This document shows positions 52,542 through 60,969 of a stretch of DNA of 64,000 nucleotides, one piece after another. The notes below the pieces were generated by a model that was not told the DNA's origin, did not search any database, and saw only the letters and a program-made list of their open reading frames with translations. This DNA is from Fenollaria massiliensis (GTDB lineage Bacteria; Bacillota; Clostridia; Tissierellales; Peptoniphilaceae): NCBI RefSeq assembly GCF_000312505.2, contig NZ_HG326225.1, forward strand, positions 138,249 through 202,248. The letters run 5' to 3'. Position numbers and translations under genes: made by a program. Numbering within the stretch: position 1 is the first letter of the stretch; each line of letters opens with the position of its first letter.

Positions 52542-53732
52542 TTATGCTGTAGTTCCTATTTTTAATAGCTTAACAGCCTCTCTTAGAACTAGCACTCCGT
52601 CAACTCTTTCTTTGCCTAAGAAGCCTACCATACCATTACCAGCGAATAATTCTTTTAAGTCTTGGAATGATCTGTATCCTCTATCACCAATCTTGTAATA
52701 AGAAATATCACCAAAAGCTATAGCAAATTTTCCTTTTTCTGCCTTTGGTGCATATGCAGATGTATATGCTGGATATCCTAGTAGTCTATCTGGTTCTCCA
52801 TCTTTTAGTGAAGGTTGCCAAATATATGCACCATTAACATCTTTTAGCTTTCTTATTTGAGCTACTGTGGCATCGTTTAGAATAAATACAGCCTTTTTTC
52901 TGTATGGTCTATCTAATGAATAAACAAGGTCTACTAATTCATCCGATGTTATTGTTGCAGCCTTAGATGTTACTCCAATTTCTCCACCTTTTTTAGCATC
53001 AAAAATTCCTGTAGGCTTATTTACACCATCTCCATTTAAGAAGGCATCTTCTTCAGCATTAGCTAATGCTTTTGTAAATTCTTCTGTGATATAGCTTTCC
53101 AAATCAAAAGCTGAATCATATAAAAGCTCTTCTGTTACTTTAACTCCAACATGAAGCTTGTGAGCATCAAGTGAAACTTGGTCGAACTTGCCATCACCAA
53201 AAGTAAGTTGTCCGCCTTCTTCAACCCATAAAGCTGCTGGTTTTGTAGCAGCAATATTTATTTTGTGAAGTCCTGAAGTTTTAACTTTTGAAGCTAGCTT
53301 TCTGATAATGTTTTCATCTTCAAGTCCACTTACTATTTCTTTCTCAAGTTCATCTGGAACTAAATATCCACCACTCTCGTCTGCTCCAACTTTTAGTTCG
53401 TTTGAAATATCTCTAAAGTTTGATCTTAGAGCGTTCATCATTGATTTTTTATAAACGTTTCTAGATCTCATTGGTATTTCTTCATCATTACCTACTGTAG
53501 GCTCGTTTTTTAAAGCTTGAGTGGTAGGTTTTGCAAGGTCTTTGTCCATTTCTTCCTCCCTCTTTTTTCTGTTAATTTCACGAGAGTAGTTCTCGATTGT
53601 CTTCTCCATCTCTTCGTACGTCTTAAAGTCCTCGTCAGACATTAAGCCGTTCTCATCTTTTTTGGAATCAGCAAAATTCTTTGCATTATTCCATGCCTCT
53701 GTTCTTTTTTCAATTAGTTCATTTAAAGTCAT
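52542..53732 (-). CDS. HK97-type major capsid protein with N-terminal scaffold
   Basis: 396 aa. The first about 100 residues are a coiled-coil delta/scaffold domain (MTLNELIEKRTEAWNNAKNF, then NYSREINRKKREEEMDKDLA). The HK97 core follows: VPDELEKEIVSGLEDENIIR, then SKVKTSGLHKINIAATKPAA, then FLNGDGVNKPTGIFDA and KKAVFILNDATVAQI. The ClpP-like protease gene just upstream would remove the scaffold near residue 100. It is the most abundant structural protein. Confidence 0.93.
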   Translation of the reverse strand: MTLNELIEKRTEAWNNAKNFADSKKDENGLMSDEDFKTYEEMEKTIENYSREINRKKREEEMDKDLAKPTTQALKNEPTVGNDEEIPMRSRNVYKKSMMNALRSNFRDISNELKVGADESGGYLVPDELEKEIVSGLEDENIIRKLASKVKTSGLHKINIAATKPAALWVEEGGQLTFGDGKFDQVSLDAHKLHVGVKVTEELLYDSAFDLESYITEEFTKALANAEEDAFLNGDGVNKPTGIFDAKKGGEIGVTSKAATITSDELVDLVYSLDRPYRKKAVFILNDATVAQIRKLKDVNGAYIWQPSLKDGEPDRLLGYPAYTSAYAPKAEKGKFAIAFGDISYYKIGDRGYRSFQDLKELFAGNGMVGFLGKERVDGVLVLREAVKLLKIGTTA

Positions 53733-53736
53733 ATAA

Positions 53737-54420
53737 TTACCTCCATTTATTTTTTATTTGACTTAGTCGTTCTTCCACTTCGTTTATTGAGTGGTGCTTT
53801 ACTTCTTTCTTTATTTTTGCCATAAGTGAATTACTTACTGCTCTTCTAGAAAAGACCATGTTTGTTACTTTTTCATCTTTTCTCTTATCGCTTAGAGTGC
53901 CGTCACAAAATCCCATCTCTATAGCTTTATTTTTGTCAAACCAAGTCTCTCCATCCATAAGATTAGAAATCTCTTCTCTAGAAAGTCCTGTCTTGATTTC
54001 ATAAGCGTTTATGATTGATTCTTTGACTTCGTTAAGCATCTCAATAGCTTTCTGCATTTCTTTAGAATCGCCAATGGCTACAGTTAAAGGGTTATGGATC
54101 ATCATTAAAGATGTCGGACTCATTAAAACTTCAGTTCCTGCCATAGCGATAACTGATGCAGCTGATGCTGCAAGTCCATCAATCTTTATAGTTACATTGC
54201 CTTTGTGTTCTAAAAGCATTGTGTAAATTCTTGATGCTGCTATACAGTCGCCACCAGGTGAGTTGATCCATACCGTTATGTCTCCTTTCTTATTTTTTAA
54301 TTCTTCAAAAAAGAGCCTTGGTGTGATTTCATCATCAAACCAAGACTCTTCTGCTATAACCCCATCTATATAGAGTTCATTTTCATTCTCTTTCCAGTTC
54401 CAAAATATTTTATTTTTCAT
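53737..54420 (-). CDS. ClpP-like prohead protease
   Basis: 227 aa of the S14/ClpP phage protease family: INSPGGDCIAASRIYTML oxyanion region, catalytic Ser86 in GLAASAAS and His109 in MMIHNPL, with the aspartate about 50 residues on. It processes the capsid scaffold during head maturation. It overlaps the portal gene by 11 bp and precedes the capsid gene by 4 bp, in the classic portal-protease-capsid order. Confidence 0.92.
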   Translation of the reverse strand: MKNKIFWNWKENENELYIDGVIAEESWFDDEITPRLFFEELKNKKGDITVWINSPGGDCIAASRIYTMLLEHKGNVTIKIDGLAASAASVIAMAGTEVLMSPTSLMMIHNPLTVAIGDSKEMQKAIEMLNEVKESIINAYEIKTGLSREEISNLMDGETWFDKNKAIEMGFCDGTLSDKRKDEKVTNMVFSRRAVSNSLMAKIKKEVKHHSINEVEERLSQIKNKWR

Positions 54421-55647
54421 CCTCTAAATCATTACCTCCATTCTTTTCATAGAAAGCTCCCGCCTTATTAAGTGGTAGCATGTTTCCATTAACAAGATAT
54501 AAGTCGCCACCTTCTTCAGCTGAAATTCTATCAAGATTTTCTAGCTCTCGTATATCGTTTGCACTCATCCAACCATTCTGCCTACCAACAGCATAACCAT
54601 TCATTCTTGATTCATAGTCTCCTCTTAGAAGTCCATCAAGATTAAACTTAATGAAATAGTCTTCTTTTTCTTTTTTGTTAATAGTGATCTCTCTAGAGAT
54701 TGCTCCCATCTAATTATCCAAGGATCGAGAGTATATTTAACAAACTCAAGTGACTGCTGTTCAATATTTGAAAAAGACGACCTTTCTAAGTCTCCTATCA
54801 TATGAGGTGGAACTCTGAAAATTCTTGCTATTTCATTTAACTGAAACTTTCTAGTTTCTAAAAATTGAGCCTCACTTGGAGCAATCGCTATTGGTTGATA
54901 CTTCATCCCTTCTTCGAGTACAGCTACTTTGTTAGCATTCTTTGGTCCTTGAAATGCAGCATTCCAAGATTCTCTAACTCTTTCAGGATCCTTAATTATA
55001 CCAGGATGCTCTAAAACGCCACCTGGTTGGGCTCCATTTTGAAAGAATGAGGCACCATATTCTTCACAAGCCATAGCCATGCCTATAGCATTTTTTGCCA
55101 TTGTAATTGGCGAATATCCAATAAGTCCGTCAAATCCAAGTCCTGGTATATGAAGAACATCTTCTTTTAATAAATAGACATCTTCGTACTTATACTTGTA
55201 TTTATAGAAGATTTCTCCATCTTCACTTCTCATAACAGTCATCTTGTTTGGCATCAAAGGATAAAGACCAACAATTTCATTTTTTCCATTTCTTATTATT
55301 TGAGCGTATGCATTACCCCATAGCAAAAGATGTGTCATTAGTGTTTCTCTAAATACAAATGAAGTCATTTCACTATTTGGTTCATCATGTAATAAAAAAT
55401 ATAAAGTGTGTTGTTTTGCTTTCTCTTTAGAACTAGAATTCTCTTTTTTGTAAAGATGTAAAGGTAGTCCAGCTAAAGTTTCTGCAAGAACTCTAACACA
55501 CGAATATACTGCTGTCATCTGCATAGCTGTAAATCCATTAACTTCCTTATTTACAATTGTTCTGCCAAACAAAAAAGACGATGAAGATATTCTCTCCCCG
55601 TCTCTTGGTTTGTCTCTCGACTTAAAGATTAAATTTAAAATTCCTAT
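54410..55647 (-). CDS. HK97-type portal protein, joined by a -1 frameshift
   Basis: The portal reads in two frames. The first (from 55647 to 54625) has MTAVYSCVRVLAETLAGLPL, then RETLMTHLLLWGNAYAQI, then LNEIARIFRVPPHMIGDLER and leaves the family match after RWEQSLERSLLT. The second (ending 54410) resumes as KKEKEDYFIKFNLDGLLRGD. At 54670-54676 is A AAA AAG, a classic -1 slippery heptamer in the right phase. The family start maps to an AUA at 55647, 7 nt after AGGAGG; no AUG, GUG or UUG is available there. It may be a programmed shift, a mutation or a sequencing indel. Confidence 0.8.
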
Positions 55648-55678
55648 ATTAGCACCTCCTTAAATTTGTCATAAGAAA

Positions 55679-55700
55679 AGCACCTACTTTCGTAGATGCT
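55679..55700 (-). terminator. Hairpin upstream of the portal gene
   Basis: AGCATCTAC and GTAGGTGCT pair around GAAA and are followed by a T-rich tract on the minus strand. It sits between the inserted hypothetical genes and the portal ribosome site, and would end a separate transcript. Confidence 0.5.
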
Positions 55701-56105
55701 AAGAATATATGCCATATTTTTCTGGAACATTTCCAGTCTTTTGATATTCTATATTTAAATAAAATAATAATTTCAACGCTTGGCTATCTATACCACTTTC
55801 TGTTAAACTCCAACAATAACTTGAGTTCTCAACTTTGATTTTACCTCTACTGCAAAATTCCCAGCAGTCAACTTCTGGATAGTTCTTCTTTTCTATCCAT
55901 TCTTTTTTTCCATTTGGTTTTTTCTTTCTTTTTCTTTCGATAGTTGGTTCTGGAAAGAAATCTTTGCTTATTAATGTATTCCATCGTAAGTATCTAAAGC
56001 TTTTTTATAATTATCTAAATTTACATTATATGATGTATACTCATAAGTATACCATTCATCATCTTTTGATATTAGTCGGCAAGATGCACCATATCCTCTA
56101 CTCAT
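55699..56105 (-). pseudogene. Frameshifted hypothetical protein between terminase and portal
   Basis: From ATG at 56105 (AAAGGAG upstream) it reads MSRGYGASCRLISKDDEWYT, then EYTSYNVNLDNYKKALDTYD, and stops at once after GIH. The next frame continues with LISKDFFPEPTIERKRKKK, then YPEVDCWEFCSRGKIKVENS, ending at 55699. A one-base loss in an A-run near 55978 explains it. About 134 aa if repaired. The family is unknown. Its place, its own ribosome site and the hairpin after it suggest an inserted moron-type gene. Confidence 0.6.
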
Positions 56106-56167
56106 ATAGCATTCTCCTTTAAATATGAAAGCATAATATAAAAACTAATAACCTTCACAAATAATAT

Positions 56168-56650
56168 TTATTTTTTTAATTTGTATATTCTATCTAGACT
56201 GTTTTTATCTGTATTTATAACGTATGCTGTTTCTAAATCTTTAGTAACATAATATTTAAATGGTCTAAATGGATTCTTGTTAAATAAATCTTTTATCAAC
56301 AAATCGTCTGTCTTGTCATTTGAGTTTATTATAAATATTTCATCTAATTTTTCAATATTCTTCAAATCTATATCCACACTAAAATCATCCACTTTTAAAT
56401 ATTTCCCTATGCATTTTTCTGTTTTACCATCCCATAGATATACTGTTTGACATTTATTGCATTTCCAGAAATAATCATTTTGTAATATAGCCTCTCCATA
56501 ATATATTATATCTAAAAGTTCAGGATTCTCTTTATTCAAATTAGTTTTTATATAATCGATAAGTTCAGTCTTAGTGTAAACATTATACACAATAGAGCCA
56601 TCGTGATCCCTCATTATATTTCCACAGACGCTACAACCCATTCCTCCCAT
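56168..56650 (-). CDS. Hypothetical zinc-ribbon-like protein between terminase and portal
   Basis: 160 aa with two CxxC pairs (CSVCGNI at about 5-8 and CNKCQTVYLW at about 66-69) that could hold one zinc ion. The rest reads as a mixed alpha/beta domain (FWKCNKCQTVYLWDGKTEKC, then NPFRPFKYYVTKDLETAYVI). I do not recognise a phage family. Proteins of this size with a split zinc ribbon occur among polymorphic-toxin immunity proteins, so an immunity or moron function is possible but unproven. It starts behind GGAGGAATACT. Confidence 0.6.
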   Translation of the reverse strand: MGGMGCSVCGNIMRDHDGSIVYNVYTKTELIDYIKTNLNKENPELLDIIYYGEAILQNDYFWKCNKCQTVYLWDGKTEKCIGKYLKVDDFSVDIDLKNIEKLDEIFIINSNDKTDDLLIKDLFNKNPFRPFKYYVTKDLETAYVINTDKNSLDRIYKLKK

Positions 56651-56695
56651 AGTATTCCTCCATTCAGTTAATACTTCTATATAAGTATACCCAAT

Positions 56696-58291
56696 TTAAA
56701 ATACTAATAGACCTCTATCATCATAAACAGATTCACTTGTATCATTACCACATCTTATAGCCCTATCAAGAGCCATGATTGTAGCAATAACTCCATCTAT
56801 CTTTTCTGTAGATTTTTCTTTATCTGCCTTTATATTTCCTGCAGGATCTGTTCGTATAAATATGTTATCCATCATCCATCTTAAAACTGGGTGTCCTGCA
56901 TGAGCTATTTTCCTTTCGAGTGTTAACTTCATCAATTCTTTTGTAGGTGGTGACATATCTTTGAAACCCTGTCCAAATGGCACTACTGTAAAACCCATAT
57001 TTTCAAGATTCTGAACCATTTGAACTGCTCCCCATCTATCGAATGCTATTTCTCTTATGTTATACTTTTCTCCCAAATCTTCAATAAATTTTTCTATAAA
57101 TCCATAGTGAACTACATTACCTTCTGTTGTTTGAATGAAACCTTGCCTTTTCCACAAGTCATAGTTTACATGGTCTCTTTTTACTCTTAAATCAAGATTG
57201 TCTTCTGGTAACCAAAAGTAAGGTAGTATCTGAAATTTATCGTCTTCATCTAGTGGTGGAAACACTAGAACAAAGGCTGTTATATCCGTTGTAGACGAAA
57301 GGTCTAGACCACCATAACAGACCCTACCTTTTATTTCGTCTTCATTGACAGCAAAATTACATAAATCCCATTTATCCATTGGCATCCATCTAATAACTTG
57401 TTTTACCCATTGATTAAGTCTTAGCTGTCTAAATGAGTTCTCTTCCGATGGGTTCTGCTTAGCAGAGTTGAATGCTTGTCTTACTTTTTCTATTGGAACA
57501 GTTATACCAAGCGAGGGATTAGCTTTATACCAAATTTTCTCATCGGTCCAGTCATCATCTCTATGAGCTCCATAAATAACTGGGTAGAATGTAGGATCAG
57601 TCTTTCTGCCCTCAAGAATATCTACTGCCTTTTGATGTGTTTCATAGCAGATTGATTTCGTATCTGTTCCTGCAGTTGTTATTAAAAAATACAAGGGTTG
57701 AGTTCTAGCATCTCCAGATCCCTTTGTCATTACATCAAATAGTTTTCTGTTAGGCTGCGTATGTAATTCATCAAAAACAACTCCGTGAATGTTAAATCCA
57801 TGTTTTGAATATGCTTCTGCCGACAATACTTGATAAAAAGAATTTGTAGGTTTATATATCATTCTCTTCTGTGATGCTAGTATTTTTACTCTCTTAGAAA
57901 GTGCAGGGGACATTCTTACCATATCTGCTGCGACATCAAAAACGATAGTTGCTTGTTGTCTATCTGCAGCACATCCATATACTTCTGCTCTCTCTTCTCC
58001 ATCGCCGCATGTAAGAAGTAAAGCTACAGCTGCTGCAAGTTCTGACTTTCCCATCTTCTTTGGAATTTCTATATATGCTGTATTGAATTGTCTGTAACCA
58101 GTTTCTTTTACAATACCAAATAAATCTCTAATAATTTCTTCTTGCCAATCTATAAGCTTAAAATCTTTGCCTGCCCATCTACCTTTTGTGTGCTTAAGAC
58201 ACTCTATAAAGGTAACAGCATAGTCAGCCTTCTTTTTATCATATCTTGAGTTTGCTAGCATGAATTTACTTGGTGTGTATTTCTTTTTCAT
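56696..58291 (-). CDS. Terminase large subunit (TerL)
   Basis: 531 aa of the Terminase_1/HK97-like family. A Walker A-like P-loop EIPKKMGKSEL (75-85), Walker B GVVFDELH (about 190), coupling motif LITTAGTD. The nuclease part has GGLDLSSTTDITAF (first Asp), then REIAFDRWGAVQMV, then KIDGVIATIMALDRAI (last Asp). It cuts concatemers and pumps DNA into the prohead. It lies after a group of small genes rather than directly behind the small subunit, which is at 62980. Confidence 0.93.
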   Translation of the reverse strand: MKKKYTPSKFMLANSRYDKKKADYAVTFIECLKHTKGRWAGKDFKLIDWQEEIIRDLFGIVKETGYRQFNTAYIEIPKKMGKSELAAAVALLLTCGDGEERAEVYGCAADRQQATIVFDVAADMVRMSPALSKRVKILASQKRMIYKPTNSFYQVLSAEAYSKHGFNIHGVVFDELHTQPNRKLFDVMTKGSGDARTQPLYFLITTAGTDTKSICYETHQKAVDILEGRKTDPTFYPVIYGAHRDDDWTDEKIWYKANPSLGITVPIEKVRQAFNSAKQNPSEENSFRQLRLNQWVKQVIRWMPMDKWDLCNFAVNEDEIKGRVCYGGLDLSSTTDITAFVLVFPPLDEDDKFQILPYFWLPEDNLDLRVKRDHVNYDLWKRQGFIQTTEGNVVHYGFIEKFIEDLGEKYNIREIAFDRWGAVQMVQNLENMGFTVVPFGQGFKDMSPPTKELMKLTLERKIAHAGHPVLRWMMDNIFIRTDPAGNIKADKEKSTEKIDGVIATIMALDRAIRCGNDTSESVYDDRGLLVF

Positions 58292-58382
58292 TGGTCCTCC
58301 TTTCTGAAAATGGGCATAAAAAATACTAGCCTTTAGCTAGTTCACTACGACAAATAGAGCCTAACTCGTTTTGTCTTTTATT

Positions 58383-58577
58383 TTAAAATAAATCGTCTAT
58401 TTTATTATATTCATCTTTTAGTTGATTTAGCTCTTGATATATGCATTGAGCTCTAAAATTGTTTCTTGTTTCTCTTAGCTTCTTTTCTAAATCGTATATT
58501 TCTTTCTTTCTTCTTGTTAATACCTCAATTTCGTCTCCTTCCAATGCTGCCTTATAATCTTTTTCAAAACTTGTCAT
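58383..58577 (-). CDS. Small charged coiled-coil protein
   Basis: About 64 aa from MTSFEKDYKAAL, behind GAGGTGG. It is helical and charged (TRRKKEIYDLEKKLRETRNN, then YQELNQLKDEYNKIDDLF), perhaps coiled-coil. Function unknown. It has its own promoter copy (58600-58675), unlike the structural genes, and lies just before TerL. Confidence 0.6.
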   Translation of the reverse strand: MTSFEKDYKAALEGDEIEVLTRRKKEIYDLEKKLRETRNNFRAQCIYQELNQLKDEYNKIDDLF

Positions 58578-58599
58578 TTTGTTTTCCACCTCTTCCTTT

Positions 58600-58680
58600 T
58601 TTCTTGTGTACATATTAGCGTACATCTAGGAATAAGTCAAGTATAATTTTTAATATAAATGGCTATTTTTCAATCTTTTT
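58600..58680 (-). promoter_or_regulatory. Repeated promoter cassette, copy 3 (most diverged)
   Basis: It matches the copies at 58898 and 59353 over about 75 bp (AAAAAGATTGAAAAATAGCC, then TTATATT, TTGACTTAT and TGTACAC). The -35 TTGACT is kept; the -10 region differs (gcTAATAT). It drives the 58383 gene. Confidence 0.65.
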
Positions 58681-58870
58681 ATTTGCTTTGCTTGCCTAGT
58701 TCGTAAGCTTCTCTAAGCATTTCTTTTAAAGACCATACTGAAATGTCTAAGAAGTCTTCTGAGTCGTTATTTCTTTTTTCTAAATCTCCTCTATTCTCTA
58801 CTGCGTATGAATGTTTCTTAGCGATTTCTAAAAGTTGTAAATTTTCCTTTTTTAATTCTTTCTTTGCCAT
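58679..58870 (-). CDS. 63-aa hypothetical phage protein
   Basis: MAKKELKKENLQLLEIAKKH, then YAVENRGDLEKRNNDSEDFL, then SVWSLKEMLREAYELGKQ. It is helical and charged, with no known family. It starts behind AAAAGGAGATAAAGAAA, the same leader as the gene at 58957, showing that the promoter, leader and start were duplicated together. Confidence 0.65.
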   Translation of the reverse strand: MAKKELKKENLQLLEIAKKHSYAVENRGDLEKRNNDSEDFLDISVWSLKEMLREAYELGKQSK

Positions 58871-58892
58871 TTTCTTTATCTCCTTTTCCTTT

Positions 58893-58977
58893 TTTTGTTG
58901 TGTACATATTACCGTACTAATCGATATAAGTCAAGCTATATTTTCAATATAAATGGCTATTTTTCAATCTTTCTTAA
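58893..58977 (-). promoter_or_regulatory. Repeated promoter cassette, copy 2
   Basis: Nearly identical to 59350-59438: the 3' coding end (AAGATTGAAAAATAG), ATAGCCATTTATATTG, -35 TTGACT, a 17-bp spacer, -10 TAGTACGGTAATAT region, TGTACAC and the AAAAGGAGATAAAG ribosome site. It drives the 58679 gene. Confidence 0.75.
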
Positions 58978-59331
58978 AACTAAAGCAGGTTTTATTTCTT
59001 TTTCATCTTCTTGTGTTTCAAAATTCCAGTCTATTCTTCCTGTTTCTTGTTCGATTAGGTCAACTATGGAATATCCATTATTTTTGAAGGCTTGCAATTC
59101 ATTCATAAGTGCTGTAGATTGGTCTGAAATTGTAAATTCTTTAATTTCAAATCTCTCAAGGTTTTCTATAATTTCTTTGTAGTCCTTTTCAAATCCCAAT
59201 TCTTCAAAGTCTAATCTTTCAAGTCCTACTCTTTTAGCTTTTTCGTAGGCCCAATAAAATCTGTGGTTGATTTTGTTTTCTTTGAAATCTTCATTTGTTT
59301 CAAGGTTTTCTAAAATGTCAATTTTTTTCAT
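58957..59331 (-). CDS. 124-aa hypothetical phage protein
   Basis: It starts at MKKIDILENLETN behind AAGGAGATAAAGAAA; in-frame codons further upstream fall in the promoter. The middle contains YWAYEKAKRVGLERLDFEEL, then LERFEIKEFTISDQSTALMN, then LQAFKNNGYSIVDLIEQETG, a segment typical of small phage proteins of unknown function (DUF7698-like proteins share this pattern, but I am not certain). It ends in RKIEK, the first codons of the repeat. Confidence 0.65.
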   Translation of the reverse strand: MKKIDILENLETNEDFKENKINHRFYWAYEKAKRVGLERLDFEELGFEKDYKEIIENLERFEIKEFTISDQSTALMNELQAFKNNGYSIVDLIEQETGRIDWNFETQEDEKEIKPALVLRKIEK

Positions 59332-59349
59332 TTTCTTTATCTCCTTTTC

Positions 59350-59438
59350 CTTTTTTTGTTGTGTACATATTACCGTACTAATCACTATAAGTCAAGCTAT
59401 ATTTTCAATATAAATGGCTATTTTTCAATCTTTTTAAC
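59350..59438 (-). promoter_or_regulatory. Repeated promoter cassette, copy 1
   Basis: On the minus strand TTGACT, a 17-bp spacer (TATAGTGATTAGTACGG) and TAATAT form a consensus-like promoter, followed by TGTACAC and the AAAAGGAGATAAAG ribosome site. The cassette begins inside the last codons of the DUF4314 gene and ends at the start of the 58957 gene. Confidence 0.78.
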
Positions 59439-59636
59439 CCTATCAACCCTATACAAAACATTAAGTGTTGATCCATTGTCCCACTTAACTAAAATCGATC
59501 CAATATCATCAACTCCACATACTGTTCCTAAAGTTCCAGTAGGAGGTGCTTGCTCATCTTCCATGCTTAGAAGTTTTACTCTAGCACCTACTGGATATAT
59601 TTTTCTTAAATCTTTTATAATTTCCTTTGAAATCAT
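59418..59636 (-). CDS. DUF4314 family protein
   Basis: 72 aa: MISKEIIKDLRKIYPVGARV, then LLSMEDEQAPPTGTLGTVCG, then VDDIGSILVKWDNGSTLNVL, closely following the DUF4314 pattern (an SH3-like beta-barrel). Common in Firmicute phages and mobile elements; function unknown. It has AGGTGATTAG upstream, and the cytosine methyltransferase gene lies before it. Confidence 0.88.
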   Translation of the reverse strand: MISKEIIKDLRKIYPVGARVKLLSMEDEQAPPTGTLGTVCGVDDIGSILVKWDNGSTLNVLYRVDRVKKIEK

Positions 59637-59685
59637 CTAATCACCTCACATACATATATTGCTCAAACACTCTATTTAGTCAAGT

Positions 59686-60969
59686 CTATTTATCAATATT
59701 TACTAATCTTTTAAAAATAAATATCGCACATGGAAGAGCGATACCATTGCCCCACATTTTGTATTCAGCTGAATCGGTATGAGGATTTTTAAGCCATTTA
59801 ATAATTTGCTTATCTGTTTTCCTAAATGTAAGGCCTCTTAGTTCTGCATCTTTATCAAAAACAGACCTCCAAAATAAAAGGTCTTTGTCCGTTGGATTGT
59901 CTATTCCTAAATCTTCACACCAGTAATCTGGAAAGCCTTGTAACCTACCACATTCTTTTGGCGTTAGTCTTCTAATAATTTTTTGATTAACAAGTGGTGG
60001 GTCTTTGTAATCTGTAGCTACAAGAGCTGACGAGATATTTTTATCAGCTTTAGTAAAATGATTGTTCTTGCTCATTGAGTAAACTTCTTCAATTATTGCT
60101 ACTCCACCTTGATTTCTAATTGGAGTGTTTCCACTTGTATCTATAGTTCTTGAAGTATCACATTCATAAATATTGTGTCGTTCATTTTTAGTGTTTACAG
60201 ATGTCTGACGAATATCATAAGCAAGAAAAGTTTTCTTGCTCGCATTTACCCAACTTAAGTTATCTGTTTTAGAAGTGCATCTTTCAGTGGCTTTGGTATT
60301 TGTCTTCCCTTCCTTTTTGCTCTTGATAGTATTCCAAGACAAGCCTTTCTGCTCAAATAATATTTGACTGGCACTTGTTCCATTAAGATCTGCGACAAGG
60401 AAGATGCGAGTTCTTCGTTGGGGCACTCCAAAATATTTAGCATCAAGGACTCTCCAAGCAATGGTGTAATTATCTCCCAAGATTTCTCCTGCATTGTTCC
60501 ATTTCTTAGGTCTAGGAAGTTTAACTTTTGATTCGTTGATTTTTGTAATTTCTTCGAGGACAGATCTAAAGTCTTCTCCTTTGTTTGATGAGAATGCTCC
60601 TGGTACATTTTCCCATAATAAGTATCTTGGATATTTGCCATTTGTTCTGCACCTCATTTCTTTAATAACTCTTATTGCCTCATAAAATAGGCTAGACTTT
60701 TTGCCTTCAAGACCTGCTCTCTTTCCAGCAAGAGATAAATCTTGACAAGGACTACCAAAAGATATTATATCAACAGTTTCTATTTCGTAGCCGTTTATAT
60801 CTTTTATGTCACCTAAATGCTTAACACAAGCTAGGTTTTTCTGTGTGACTCGTATTGGAAACGGCTCAACTTCAGATGCCCATATAGGTTTTATTCCACA
60901 TAAAATAGCGGCTAAAGGAAATCCTCCACTACCGTCAAAAAGTGAGCCTAGAGTTAGCTCTTTATTCAT
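59686..60969 (-). CDS. DNA (cytosine-5-)-methyltransferase
   Basis: 427 aa. Motif I SLFDGSGGFPLAA (8-20), motif IV ISFGSPCQDLS with catalytic Cys75, motif VI LLWENVPG (about 118), motif VIII-like RRTRIFLVADL, and C-terminal motif IX/X RRLTPKECGRLQGFPD, with GNGIALPCA. The variable part is rather short. It methylates the phage DNA, probably protecting it against host restriction. Its start overlaps the preceding methylase by 8 bp. Confidence 0.93.
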   Translation of the reverse strand: MNKELTLGSLFDGSGGFPLAAILCGIKPIWASEVEPFPIRVTQKNLACVKHLGDIKDINGYEIETVDIISFGSPCQDLSLAGKRAGLEGKKSSLFYEAIRVIKEMRCRTNGKYPRYLLWENVPGAFSSNKGEDFRSVLEEITKINESKVKLPRPKKWNNAGEILGDNYTIAWRVLDAKYFGVPQRRTRIFLVADLNGTSASQILFEQKGLSWNTIKSKKEGKTNTKATERCTSKTDNLSWVNASKKTFLAYDIRQTSVNTKNERHNIYECDTSRTIDTSGNTPIRNQGGVAIIEEVYSMSKNNHFTKADKNISSALVATDYKDPPLVNQKIIRRLTPKECGRLQGFPDYWCEDLGIDNPTDKDLLFWRSVFDKDAELRGLTFRKTDKQIIKWLKNPHTDSAEYKMWGNGIALPCAIFIFKRLVNIDK

